Translations under genes and position numbers: made by a program
Part shown: in pieces, positions 1 through 7,845 of the stretch
How the letters are laid out: every line of letters begins with the position of its first letter
Position numbering within the stretch: the first letter of the stretch is position 1
Assembly: GCF_001429045.1 (NCBI RefSeq)
Contig: NZ_LMHY01000025.1
Location: forward strand, 6,040 to 70,039
Source: Pseudomonas sp. Root71
Lineage (GTDB): Bacteria > Pseudomonadota > Gammaproteobacteria > Pseudomonadales > Pseudomonadaceae
Reading direction: 5' to 3'
DNA length: 64,000 nucleotides
The notes under the pieces: generated by a model
Database searches by the model: none
Told to the model about the DNA's origin: nothing
Seen by the model: only the letters and a program-made list of their open reading frames with translations

Positions 1-614
1 GCGTCGTCGACGTTGGCCTTGAGCGGGATCTTCTTGCCGGCACGAATGCCTTCGTCGGCCGTGATCACCACTTTGGATTTGCAGTCGATGATACGACCGG
101 CCAGGGCTTCCGGCGAGAAACCGCCGAACACCACCGAGTGAATCGCGCCGATCCGGGTACAGGCCAGCATGGCGACCACGGCTTCGGGGATCATCGGCAT
201 ATAGATAGTCACCACGTCGCCGCGGTGTACGTCCTGGCCACGCAGGGCGTTGGCGAACTTGCACACTTGCTCGTGCAGTTCGCGGTAAGTGATGTTGCGG
301 CTTTCGGCAGGGTCATCGCCTTCCCAGATGATCGCGACCTGATCACCGCGCTCGGCCAGATGACGGTCGAGGCAGTTGTAGGAAACGTTCAGGGTGCCGT
401 CGGCGAACCATTTGATGTCGACATGGTGATCGTCGAAGGAAGTCTGCTTCACCGTGGTGAAAGGCTTGATCCAGTCGAGGCGCTTGGCTTGCTCGCGCCA
501 GAAGCCGTCCGGGTTGACGACCGACTGCTGGTACATGGCCTTGTAGGTCGCCTCGTCGGTCAGCGTGTTAGCCAGAACCTCGGGACGAACGGGATACAGG
601 GAAGCCGCACTCAT
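1..614 (-). CDS. acs: acetyl-CoA synthetase, N-terminal part
   Basis: This is the N-terminal third of AMP-forming acetyl-CoA synthetase, which turns acetate, ATP and CoA into acetyl-CoA; the rest lies beyond the left edge. The protein begins [17 protein letters not shown] and carries family stretches such as [24 protein letters not shown] and [18 protein letters not shown]. The ATG follows a GAGG ribosome site about seven bases away. The leader and first 24 codons occur again directly upstream as a tandem copy. The short ORFs on the opposite strand are shadows. Identification is firm; only the 5' arrangement is odd. Confidence 0.95.
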   Translation of the reverse strand, partial: MSAASLYPVRPEVLANTLTDEATYKAMYQQSVVNPDGFWREQAKRLDWIKPFTTVKQTSFDDHHVDIKWFADGTLNVSYNCLDRHLAERGDQVAIIWEGDDPAESRNITYRELHEQVCKFANALRGQDVHRGDVVTIYMPMIPEAVVAMLACTRIGAIHSVVFGGFSPEALAGRIIDCKSKVVITADEGIRAGKKIPLKANVDD

Positions 615-844
615 CTTTCTTACCTCGGTGGAATAGTTGTTTTTGTGTGACCCTGTTTTAGCCGGGCCGGGGCTATAGAACCATTCGACGATGGTAGGTC
701 GCCTCGTCGGTCAGCGTGTTAGCCAGAACCTCGGGACGAACGGGATACAGGGAAGCCGCACTCATCTTTCTTACCTCGGTGGAATAGTTGTTTTTGTATG
801 ACCCTGTTTTAGCCGGGCCGGGGCTATAGAACCATTCGACGATG
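543..844. repeat. 151-bp tandem duplication of the acs 5' end
   Basis: Bases 543-693 and 694-844 are head-to-tail copies that differ at a single position (g647 against a798). Each copy holds the acs leader, the GAGG ribosome site, the ATG and the first 24 codons. The copy nearest the gene runs into intact acs; the outer copy runs into the repeat junction. Near identity suggests a recent duplication. Confidence 0.97.
673..765 (-). pseudogene. truncated duplicate start of acs (30-codon ORF)
   Basis: The outer copy of the duplication keeps the acs ribosome site and ATG and encodes the first 24 residues of Acs (to DEATY). It then crosses the junction, adds HRRMVL and stops at TAG. Any acs transcript starting upstream of the duplication would carry this short ORF ahead of the true gene, like a leader peptide. 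It is a fragment, not a functional enzyme. Confidence 0.85.
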
Positions 845-925
845 GTAGTAACAAGCCCCTACAAATTGTCGTAAATAGGTCCCCAGCCTGCCAAACCGCA
901 GACGTTTCGTCGTCCCCCAAACGAG

Positions 926-1008
926 GTAGGAGCTGCCGCAGGCTGCGATCTTTTGACCTTGCTCTTAAAAAACGGGATCAAAAGATCGCAGCCTGCGCCA
1001 GCTCCTAC
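926..1008. repeat. REP pair, type B, in the acs to DUF2790 gap
   Basis: Two inverted copies of the core GTAGGAGCTGCCGCAGGCTG flank a short spacer, forming a long imperfect hairpin (the right arm has gcgcc where the left has ggcag). The remaining 850-1248 gap shows no gene I can support. Confidence 0.9.
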
Positions 1009-1248
1009 ACAGGGCGTAATTACCCAGTTTTCGGGGATTGTTACGAAATACGTCAAAAGTGTTTATCAAATCCACGGCTATATGGACGAGGCGCGTACAC
1101 CTAAAATCAGCCACGCCAACAAGGCAACCTGATTAACCCAGTTGCAGCCCCCACGAAGGCAGTTAATCAAAACCCTGATACCGAAGCTCCACGCGCAATC
1201 CCAACAAGATTGCGTGCCCCCTTTCGACCTCCAAAAGGTAAATCCGAA

Positions 1249-1512
1249 ATGAAAGCTTTATTAGTTCTGGCCCTCAGCAGTCTGTGCGCAACCGCCATGG
1301 CAAACGAGGTCCCGGCTGATGTCGCGCAGCAACAACCGGCAATAGAGGAATACACCTACTCCACCCATCTGGACATCGCCAAAGTGATCTCCATGAGCGA
1401 AGCGCCGAACGTGTGTGAAGTTGTACCGATGAAAATGGAATACGAAGACTCTCACGGCCAACGACACATCCTGCGTTACAGCGCCATGGGCAACGGCTGC
1501 TCTAACGGCTGA
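1249..1512 (+). CDS. small exported protein, DUF2790-like
   Basis: An 87-residue protein with a clear signal peptide (MKALLVLALSSLCATAMA, cleavage expected before NEV). The mature part has the pattern of the Pseudomonas DUF2790 family: YSTHLDIAKVISM, VVPMKMEYEDSHG, then a tyrosine and a C-terminal Gly-Cys. Two cysteines (in NVCEVV and GNGCS) could form a disulfide in the periplasm. The start is the ATG before the signal peptide; an in-frame start 13 codons upstream would spoil it. Function is unknown; members are often reported near copper and stress genes, which is family knowledge and not shown here. Confidence 0.75.
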   Translation: MKALLVLALSSLCATAMANEVPADVAQQQPAIEEYTYSTHLDIAKVISMSEAPNVCEVVPMKMEYEDSHGQRHILRYSAMGNGCSNG

Positions 1513-1697
1513 CCTCCTGCTTCACCCCCAATAAGGTTCGAGCCACCCGCCGCGATCAGGCAGATGAAGCGTCGAATCTTAATGATCGATTAGTTAGATT
1601 GTTTTAAGCATTTATTTGCGCTTTTTAATCGAAATAGTCGGCGTAGTATTGAATGCAACCCAAGACAAACAACACCTGCGAAACTGGAGTAACGACC

Positions 1698-1973
1698 ATG
1701 AAAACCCAACTGATCCTCGCCCTGACCCTCTCCGTACTGGCTGCCAACACCTTCGCCGCCGATGGTTACGACCGCACCGGCTCGGCGGCTTACACCACTG
1801 AAGCCGCTGTCGCTTCCGACGGTTCTGACCACACCGGCGCTGCCCGCCTCGCCGCCGATGGTGCCGATCACGTTGGCGCAGGCAAACTCGCCTCCGACGG
1901 TTCTGATCACACCGGTGCTGCCCGCCTCGCCGCCGATGGTGCTGATCACGTCGGTGCCGCTCGCCTGAGCTGA
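1698..1973 (+). CDS. small exported protein of 13-residue repeats
   Basis: A 91-residue protein with a signal peptide ending NTFA. The mature chain is built almost wholly of a 13-residue repeat of the form (A/S)ADGxDHxGAxxL. One diverged copy is followed by two exact 26-residue units (residues 39-64 and 65-90), which are also a 78-bp tandem DNA repeat (1812-1889, 1890-1967). The regular DG-D pattern suggests a repetitive fold or metal-binding surface, but that is inference. Similar short repeat proteins in Pseudomonas carry the label 'phage infection protein', which I would not rely on. The hairpin at 1993 ends the gene. Confidence 0.65.
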   Translation: MKTQLILALTLSVLAANTFAADGYDRTGSAAYTTEAAVASDGSDHTGAARLAADGADHVGAGKLASDGSDHTGAARLAADGADHVGAARLS

Positions 1974-1992
1974 TCCGCCAGCGTGACTTCAC

Positions 1993-2016
1993 AGCCCGAC
2001 TTCGGTCGGGCTTAGT
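1993..2016 (+). terminator. hairpin after the repeat protein
   Basis: AGCCCGAC and GTCGGGCT pair around a TTCG tetraloop. The T tract behind it is short, so termination may be partial. Confidence 0.6.
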
Positions 2017-2499
2017 TGTGTCTGGAGCCTGAGAAAACCCCACCGAAACACAAGATGTAGTGAAAAAAGCCTTTTTTGGTTATTTCTTGAACAAAAATAA
2101 TCCGGGGCAAAAAATCAGGAAAAAAAATCTTCCCCCGCCAACGCCCTTCAAAGCCCTGTAAACCCTCACTCCAACCGAAAAACGGCCCCCGTCGACCGAT
2201 CCGTGAGCCATTTCGCCGCACCACAGCACGCAAAACTTCCCTATAATGCGGCCTTAAACGGGCCTGCAATATTCCCTTACAGGGACGAAAAGCCAGTCTG
2301 AAGCCCCGCACATGCGATCAACGCTTGCTGCGCCCATCAGTGGCTCTCGGAACCCCGTACAAAATTCTGTTTGATGCCTGCGTATAGCTGCCGCAAAAAA
2401 CGATTCCTTTAGATCCAACGCGGCCAGTAAGGCCGTGTGAAAAACCGACCATCCAATTTCACACGGGCACACTGGCCCTCACGCAGGAGACGACACGTC
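2013..2499 (+). promoter_or_regulatory. long upstream region of nrdB
   Basis: No gene is visible here. TATAAT at 2242-2247 is a perfect -10 hexamer, but no good -35 sits 16-18 bases before it, so the promoter call is weak. A start near 2254 would give a leader of roughly 245 bases. The nrdB ribosome site is GGAG at 2485-2488. I see no clear NrdR box. Confidence 0.35.
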
Positions 2500-3747
2500 A
2501 TGCTGAGCTGGGACGAATTCGACAAAGAAGACACGGAAGTAGCAGTCAAGAGCGCCAACGCTGGCCACGCCACCGAAGCCAACATGGACCGTCTCGACAG
2601 CGCCGGCGGTGCCGCCGCCCTGGAAGCCCGTGCCGTGACCGCCGCTGACTCCGCCGCCGTTGCCCGCGCCAAAGCCGCCCTGGACTCCCTCGACGTCGCC
2701 GAAGGCCTCGCCGAACTCGAAGGCGCCTCCGCCCGTGTCGCCGTTGACGAAAAGCGCATGATCAACTGCCGCGCCGACCTCAACCAACTCGTACCCTTCA
2801 AGTACGACTGGGCCTGGCAGAAGTACCTGGACGGCTGCGCAAACCACTGGATGCCGCAAGAAGTCAACATGACCGCCGACATCGCCCTCTGGAAAAACCC
2901 GGAAGGCCTGACCGACGACGAGCGCCGCATCGTGATGCGCAACCTCGGCTTCTTCTCCACCGCCGACTCCCTGGTTGCCAACAACCTGGTCCTGGCCGTG
3001 TACCGCCTGATCACCAACCCGGAATGCCGCCAGTACATCCTGCGCCAGGCCTTCGAAGAGGCGATCCACACCCACGCCTACCAGTACTGCATCGAATCGC
3101 TGGCCATGGATGAAGGCGAAATCTTCAACATGTACCACGAGATCCCGTCGGTCGCGAAAAAAGCCACCTGGGGCCTGAAATACACCCGCTCGATCTCCGA
3201 TCCGAAGTTCGAAACCGGCACCGTCGAAACCGACAAAGAACTGCTGCGCAACCTGATCGCCTACTACTGCGTCCTGGAAGGCATCTTCTTCTACTGCGGC
3301 TTCACCCAGATCCTCTCCATGGGCCGCCGCAACAAAATGACCGGCGTCGCCGAGCAGTTCCAGTACATCCTGCGCGACGAATCCATGCACCTGAACTTCG
3401 GCATCGACGTGATCAACCAGATCAAAATCGAAAACCCGCATTTGTGGGATGCCGAGATGAAGGAAGAAGCTTCGCAGATGATTCTGCAAGGTACTCAGCT
3501 GGAGATCGAATACGCACGTGACACCATGCCTCGTGGGGTGTTGGGCATGAACGCGGCGATGATGGAGGACTACCTGAAGTTCATCGCTAACCGTCGCCTG
3601 TCGCAGATCGGTCTTAAAGAAGAGTATCCAGGGACGACTAACCCGTTCCCTTGGATGAGCGAGATTATGGACTTGAAGAAAGAGAAGAATTTCTTTGAGA
3701 CTCGGGTTATTGAGTATCAGACTGGTGGGGCTTTGAGCTGGGATTGA
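2500..3747 (+). CDS. nrdB: ribonucleotide reductase class Ia, beta subunit
   Basis: NrdB holds the diiron-tyrosyl radical cofactor that, with NrdA, reduces ribonucleoside diphosphates to deoxyribonucleotides in the cytosol. At 415 residues it has an Ala-rich acidic N-terminal extension of about 80 residues before the conserved core starting at [17 protein letters not shown]. Ferritin-like helices carry the iron ligands ([33 protein letters not shown]), and the C-terminal tail expected to dock on NrdA ends in GALSWD. The ATG chosen has a GGAG site; an upstream in-frame start would add a basic segment unlike the family. nrdA is not beside it in this window. A strong terminator follows. Confidence 0.95.
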   Translation: MLSWDEFDKEDTEVAVKSANAGHATEANMDRLDSAGGAAALEARAVTAADSAAVARAKAALDSLDVAEGLAELEGASARVAVDEKRMINCRADLNQLVPFKYDWAWQKYLDGCANHWMPQEVNMTADIALWKNPEGLTDDERRIVMRNLGFFSTADSLVANNLVLAVYRLITNPECRQYILRQAFEEAIHTHAYQYCIESLAMDEGEIFNMYHEIPSVAKKATWGLKYTRSISDPKFETGTVETDKELLRNLIAYYCVLEGIFFYCGFTQILSMGRRNKMTGVAEQFQYILRDESMHLNFGIDVINQIKIENPHLWDAEMKEEASQMILQGTQLEIEYARDTMPRGVLGMNAAMMEDYLKFIANRRLSQIGLKEEYPGTTNPFPWMSEIMDLKKEKNFFETRVIEYQTGGALSWD

Positions 3748-3800
3748 TTCCAGAGCTTGCCGTGATTTGACGACTTGAGTCGACGAATCGAATACCAAAA

Positions 3801-3826
3801 AGCCCCGATCTGATCGGGGCTTTTTT
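3801..3826 (+). terminator. Rho-independent terminator of nrdB
   Basis: AGCCCCGATC and GATCGGGGCT form a GC-rich stem followed by TTTTTT. Confidence 0.9.
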
Positions 3827-3953
3827 ATGAAGTAGGAAAACTCTTACTCGCAATATCAGTAGTAGCTAAACCACCTACATGTATTCCAGCACCTTCTGTA
3901 TTGAGGGCCACGCCATGCAGCTCTAAGCTCTACTGCAGGTGCCTAAGAAACGC

Positions 3954-4096
3954 CCAACGTAGAAAGCTAGCCAATTACACAGACGAGCAGTCACCCTTGG
4001 TGATTTATCGTACGGCTGTGTGAGGCTTTTGCTCGTTGGAGCTTCTTATGTCCACTCTACGTTGGGGTCAGGCCCGCCAAAGTCCAAACGTAGAGG
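3954..4096 (+). promoter_or_regulatory. possible alternative-hairpin RNA switch upstream of the Bro-N gene
   Basis: Three related segments lie in the leader: A (CCCAACGTAG, 3954-3963), B (CTCTACGTTGGG, 4055-4066) and C (AACGTAGAG, 4087-4095). B is complementary to A over ten bases and to C over nine, so only one pairing can form at a time. C overlaps the GAGG at 4093-4096 that could serve the small upstream ORF. Pairing B-C would hide that site and A-B would free it. The remainder of 3827-4098 shows no gene. Confidence 0.4.
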
Positions 4097-4104
4097 TAAT
4101 GGAT

Positions 4105-4161
4105 ATGCCTGAACACAACCGTCTCATCACTCTCCGAACCATGGAGATCGGTCATGTCTGA
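4105..4161 (+). CDS. possible 18-residue leader peptide
   Basis: ATG opens an 18-codon frame (MPEHNRLITLRTMEIGHV) with GAGG eight bases upstream. Its stop overlaps the start of the Bro-N gene in ATGTCTGA, a layout typical of translational coupling. Coding status is uncertain. Confidence 0.35.
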   Translation: MPEHNRLITLRTMEIGHV

Positions 4162-4651
4162 TCTCTTTTCTGTAACAGTCTTCACCCGCCACAACCTCCC
4201 TCTCCACGCCCTCCTCCTCGAAAACCAACCATGGTTCTGCGCCCGCGATATCGGCCGCTTGATGGGTTTCCATCTGAGTGAACGCATGGTCAACAAACTA
4301 GACAAAGACCAGCACCGCACGTTGTGGATTGAGTATTACCGGCAACCGGAAAAGCAGTTGATGCTTAGTGAGTCCGGTGTGTACGCGCTGCTGGTCTATC
4401 ACTACGCACCAGGAAATCGGTTGCTGCGAGAGTGGATCACTCATCAAGTGGTGCCGACCTTACGTGATGCGGAGCAGTCGGGTAATTCGGATCGACCGAT
4501 GTTGAGTTTGTTGGATTGGCCGGAGATGTCGTTGAGCCTGCTGCATTGGCAGGATGAGCCGTGGATTCGATTGCGGGATATGCCTTGTTTACTGCTGGGC
4601 CAGCAGCAAACGTCTTGGTGGCGGAAGGTTTCGCAGTTTTTTCTGTTTTAA
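4154..4651 (+). CDS. Bro-N domain protein (phage antirepressor type)
   Basis: A 165-residue protein whose first ~100 residues match the Bro-N pattern: a beta hairpin around LENQPWFCARDIGRLMGF, then a helix, LSESGVYALLVYH and NRLLREWITHQVVPTLR. Such domains bind DNA and occur in phage antirepressors and baculovirus BRO proteins. The last ~60 residues (LLDWPEMSLSLLHWQDEPWIRLRD onward) repeat the motif weakly, as if a second degraded Bro-N were present. There is no KilA/Ant C-terminal domain and no phage gene nearby, so it is an orphan. Regulation may involve the leader just upstream. Confidence 0.75.
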   Translation: MSDLFSVTVFTRHNLPLHALLLENQPWFCARDIGRLMGFHLSERMVNKLDKDQHRTLWIEYYRQPEKQLMLSESGVYALLVYHYAPGNRLLREWITHQVVPTLRDAEQSGNSDRPMLSLLDWPEMSLSLLHWQDEPWIRLRDMPCLLLGQQQTSWWRKVSQFFLF

Positions 4652-4666
4652 CAGGCTGTCGCAAAA

Positions 4667-4688
4667 AGGGTGCAACCTTCTGCACCCT
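4667..4688 (-). terminator. terminator of the mcrBC operon
   Basis: AGGGTGCA and TGCACCCT pair; read on the minus strand the stem is followed by TTTTT. It lies 32 bases past the mcrC stop. Confidence 0.8.
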
Positions 4689-4720
4689 ATATTGATTTGG
4701 CCCGCAGAACATCCAATCGA

Positions 4721-6016
4721 CTAACCACTGGCCGTCTGTAACCACTGAGATTGCAGCGGTAATCCCTCAGGCCCACCCATCAAGATGCCCTGTTCCAAAT
4801 CAAATGGCAGCACCCAGAGCTTAAGTTGTGGTGCGAACTCGAACACCTGTAATGGGGCATCAAACGCAGCTTGCCTTGGGTAGATCAACACCAACTCCCC
4901 ATCACCCGATAGATATTTATGACCATAGGCGAACAACTGATAAAAATCTGATTGCTTCAATCCGTAGTTTTTATACTCTCCCGATGAACTCAGCCGCTTC
5001 CACTTTGTGTCGAGCACCCAGCTTTTCTGCTGATGGTGGATCATCAGGTCCGGCCGCAGCTGAAAGAAGTTTTCATCCCTATGCTTACACAGGTGTTCGC
5101 TGCGGGTTTGGGTGAACAGTCGCGCATCGTGCAGCAGATCCCTATTTAGGCTCGCAGCTACATAACGCTCAAATAGCTTTTCCATAGGGAATAACAAGCT
5201 CATGCCGTGCCAATCCCCAGCGACCGCCAAAGGCATCTGTTGTTTGATGATCAGCTCGCACCATGGTTTCACCGGTACGTAGTGCGCCATCAGTCGCTCG
5301 TTACTCCACAGTTTGAAGTCCTGATGCACGTTGCGGCTTGTAGGCACCTCTAACAATACGGTTCTTAACTCATGAGCCAGTCGCCAGTTACCAGCATCTT
5401 TTGTTGTTTTACAGACCTGATCTAACACGAATTTGATTAAGCGATTCTCTGGTCGGTCGGGCAAATAAATATCATGTCGTATCTGGAAATGGTGTTGTCG
5501 ACCAGGGGGTTGGCGCATTTGCTTGACCACATCTAACTGACCACGAAGGAATCGCTGTTCCTCCTCCACTCGCTGGTAGTCAAAGCGTAGGCCTCGATTG
5601 ATCAAGTGATCCAGAGCCAGTAAGAATCGGCCCATGACCCATTCGCTCAACGGCGCATCGAAACTCTGAAGATCCGCCGCACCGACTTCACGGGTGGGTA
5701 AATCTAAGGAAGCTTGGATCATGCGCCTCAGCAACGCTCTGCTCTGCTTGATGCAATCCTCTCGCTCGAAATGCTTGGGAAGAATTTCAAGGCGCGTACC
5801 ACAGGGGGTTTCCAATACGCCGACGTAGTTGTCGAGCTTGAGCAAACAACGACTCTCAAGCTGAACCAGCGCAGCCCCAGCGCTGCTGAAAGAAGCATTT
5901 AATTTGCACAACCAATCGAAGGCGGAAACTGATACTTGAGCGATATCCAGCGTCGGCACAGCGACGTAATCTGTCGTCAGCCTCGCGTATTCGCGAACCG
6001 TGATGACGGGTTTCAC
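4721..6016 (-). CDS. mcrC: McrC-like nuclease subunit of a McrBC system
   Basis: A 431-residue protein matching McrC, the endonuclease partner of the McrB motor in modification-dependent restriction. The N-terminal half resembles the McrC body that contacts McrB (LLKLDNYVGVLETPCGTRLEILPKH). The C-terminal half carries a PD-(D/E)XK nuclease core: the Asp in LRPDLMI near residue 323 and DTKWK near 336-340. Its ATG overlaps the mcrB stop (ATGA), so the two are translationally coupled. It would cut DNA when the McrB hexamer translocates. Identification is strong; the DNA modification recognised cannot be read from it. Confidence 0.88.
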   Translation of the reverse strand: MKPVITVREYARLTTDYVAVPTLDIAQVSVSAFDWLCKLNASFSSAGAALVQLESRCLLKLDNYVGVLETPCGTRLEILPKHFEREDCIKQSRALLRRMIQASLDLPTREVGAADLQSFDAPLSEWVMGRFLLALDHLINRGLRFDYQRVEEEQRFLRGQLDVVKQMRQPPGRQHHFQIRHDIYLPDRPENRLIKFVLDQVCKTTKDAGNWRLAHELRTVLLEVPTSRNVHQDFKLWSNERLMAHYVPVKPWCELIIKQQMPLAVAGDWHGMSLLFPMEKLFERYVAASLNRDLLHDARLFTQTRSEHLCKHRDENFFQLRPDLMIHHQQKSWVLDTKWKRLSSSGEYKNYGLKQSDFYQLFAYGHKYLSGDGELVLIYPRQAAFDAPLQVFEFAPQLKLWVLPFDLEQGILMGGPEGLPLQSQWLQTASG

Positions 6017-7434
6017 GCCGTCACGCCTTTTTCAAGCTGATGAATCTGGATGTCACCTTTTTCAGTTTCAATAGCATCTTGCAGCTGTGGAAGCACTGTT
6101 TGGTGATCTATGACACCCCAATAAGACTCGATCCGGGAAAAGGCCTCTTCGTTGATCAGCCATCGATTATTTTGGTTGTTGAGCACCACTTGATCGCCAA
6201 ACAGCGAATCGGGCTTGAATGGCGGCTGTTCGATAAAGCAATTTTCAGGGGCCTTGCGATGATCATTGAACACCCACTGAATCCGCTGCCAATCTTCGAA
6301 AAAATACTCTTGCAGCAGCGGGAGAACTTGCTCGCGAAAGATTTGCCTCAATCGTTCCAGCGTACGGTCGCTGTCTAGCGGCATAAAGTACGCGTGTCCT
6401 AGGCAATGATCTCGATCTAGCAGCATTTCGATTCGCTGATTCATCACTCTCAGAAGCTTGGCAATATTGAGCTCGCCCACGGTAATGTGTTCCAACAGCT
6501 CAGGCTTAGGCGGCATTTCGCGGAAAGTGAAGCGACGACGTAAAGCGATATCAAGACCGGCCAACGAACGATCAGCAGTGTTCATCGTGCCAATGAGATA
6601 GACATTGTTCGGTACACTGAAATGCTTTTTCGAATACGGCAGCGTCACTTTCAAAGCCTCGTCAGCCCCGGCACGCTTGGACGGTTCGATTAGCGTGATC
6701 AGTTCACCGAAGATCCGAGAAATATTGCCGCGATTTACTTCATCGATGATGAGTACATGAGCATTGCAAGGTTGAGTTTTTGGCTCAACCTCAGCGCCTT
6801 TGGATCGCCCATCCAATATACGCGCCACCAAATGCGGCAAAACATTGTTGTAGCCATTGATGAGATACGGCTCCAACATAGTCTCTGGCACCTTGTCAAA
6901 AACCTGCTTGTTGCGAATATCTGCGACAGTTAAACGTCCTGCGCGCACATATTCAGCAAGCGTGTTGAGCATGTTCATGCCAATCGGCAACTCTTTACCG
7001 TTGGGCTTAACCAAGTTGAGCAACTCTGTGGATGAACTTGTGACTACGTATCCCGAACCAAAGGTTTCGCCCTTAATAAAGAGAGCACCATGTCTCACTT
7101 CCGCTGCGGGCGCTTGTTGAGTCACTTGGGCAGTGGTACATATTTTTTTGAATACACCATCAACAACTTCATAGCGCAATTGCCCGTCGTCTCCGCTTTC
7201 CGCGCGTAGGCCTTCAACGAAATCTTCGTAGCTGAAGCTTTGATGAAACGTGACGAACTCGACATATCCGTCTGCGGCTAACTCATCGAAGCGCTTTTTC
7301 AGCGCAGCCCGATTTTCTTTGTTGGTCTGAAGAAACTCAGGGGCAAGGATTTCTAGCGCTGCCTCGATGGTGGCGAAAGTCTTCCCAGTACCGGGGGGGC
7401 CAAACAAAATCTGGTTGAGTGCAGGCGAGGTCAT
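6013..7434 (-). CDS. mcrB: McrB-like AAA+ GTPase
   Basis: A 473-residue AAA+ protein with Walker A GPPGTGKT at residues 12-19, Walker B LIIDEVNRGN at 228-237, and the McrB signature MNTADRS at 284-290 followed by ALRRRFTF. It would form the NTP-driven ring that loads McrC. The usual N-terminal modified-base-recognition domain is missing: the AAA fold starts within ten residues of the start. Between Walker A and B lies an insert of about 110 residues (105-215, GETFGSGYV onward). I chose the ATG at MTSPALNQ with GGAAAG upstream; a TTG 29 codons earlier is possible but would add no recognisable domain. Confidence 0.87.
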   Translation of the reverse strand: MTSPALNQILFGPPGTGKTFATIEAALEILAPEFLQTNKENRAALKKRFDELAADGYVEFVTFHQSFSYEDFVEGLRAESGDDGQLRYEVVDGVFKKICTTAQVTQQAPAAEVRHGALFIKGETFGSGYVVTSSSTELLNLVKPNGKELPIGMNMLNTLAEYVRAGRLTVADIRNKQVFDKVPETMLEPYLINGYNNVLPHLVARILDGRSKGAEVEPKTQPCNAHVLIIDEVNRGNISRIFGELITLIEPSKRAGADEALKVTLPYSKKHFSVPNNVYLIGTMNTADRSLAGLDIALRRRFTFREMPPKPELLEHITVGELNIAKLLRVMNQRIEMLLDRDHCLGHAYFMPLDSDRTLERLRQIFREQVLPLLQEYFFEDWQRIQWVFNDHRKAPENCFIEQPPFKPDSLFGDQVVLNNQNNRWLINEEAFSRIESYWGVIDHQTVLPQLQDAIETEKGDIQIHQLEKGVTA

Positions 7435-7845
7435 CGAGTCGCTTTCCTTGGCTACATGAGCAAAAAATGGGCATCGCGTGGTGGCGGCTCGATCAAAGTC
7501 GGTAGGAGTTATAGGAACCAAAACCCGACCATGGAAACAGGCTACAGCCGCAGGAGATTAATCCTACAACGGTAACCATATTGCTATCACGGGTAAAGCA
7601 GTACAGAGAGGCGAGGCTACGGAGATTAGAAGCCCTTGACCGCCGATCATCAAACAGTCGTTCTGCGGAGCGAAGTCCACTTAGGGACTCGGTGGCGGAC
7701 TTTGTTTATGCGACATATTCACCTACGCCATCGCGAGCAAGCTCGCTCCCACAGGGGGTCTGCGGCTGGCTTGGGAACGTTGGTGTTATCTGGGCCGTAG
7801 AATTTTCCAGCAGCCCTTTTCCTTTCCCGCAACACCGCTAAAACC
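7435..7845. other. intergenic region between mcrB and the phosphoesterase-metacaspase gene
   Basis: About 410 bases. It holds a single type A REP and an 86-codon plus-strand frame rich in Arg and Ser, which I do not consider a gene. The mcrB promoter should lie here, but I see no convincing -35/-10 pair. Confidence 0.5.
7730..7754. repeat. REP, type A, single copy
   Basis: ATCGCGAGCAAGCTCGCTCC followed by CACAG, without the usual inverted partner. Confidence 0.9.

Noticed and set aside
1812..1967. 78-base direct repeats as a mobile element or CRISPR
   Set aside because: They lie in frame within a small secreted protein and encode its amino-acid repeats.
2479..3798. 439-codon open frame antisense to nrdB
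   Set aside because: It mirrors the codon pattern of a firmly identified gene, is rich in Val/Gly/His as GC-rich shadows are, and has no ribosome site.
7581..7841. 86-codon plus-strand frame
   Set aside because: It overlaps a REP, is Arg/Ser-rich and has no ribosome site or recognisable domain.
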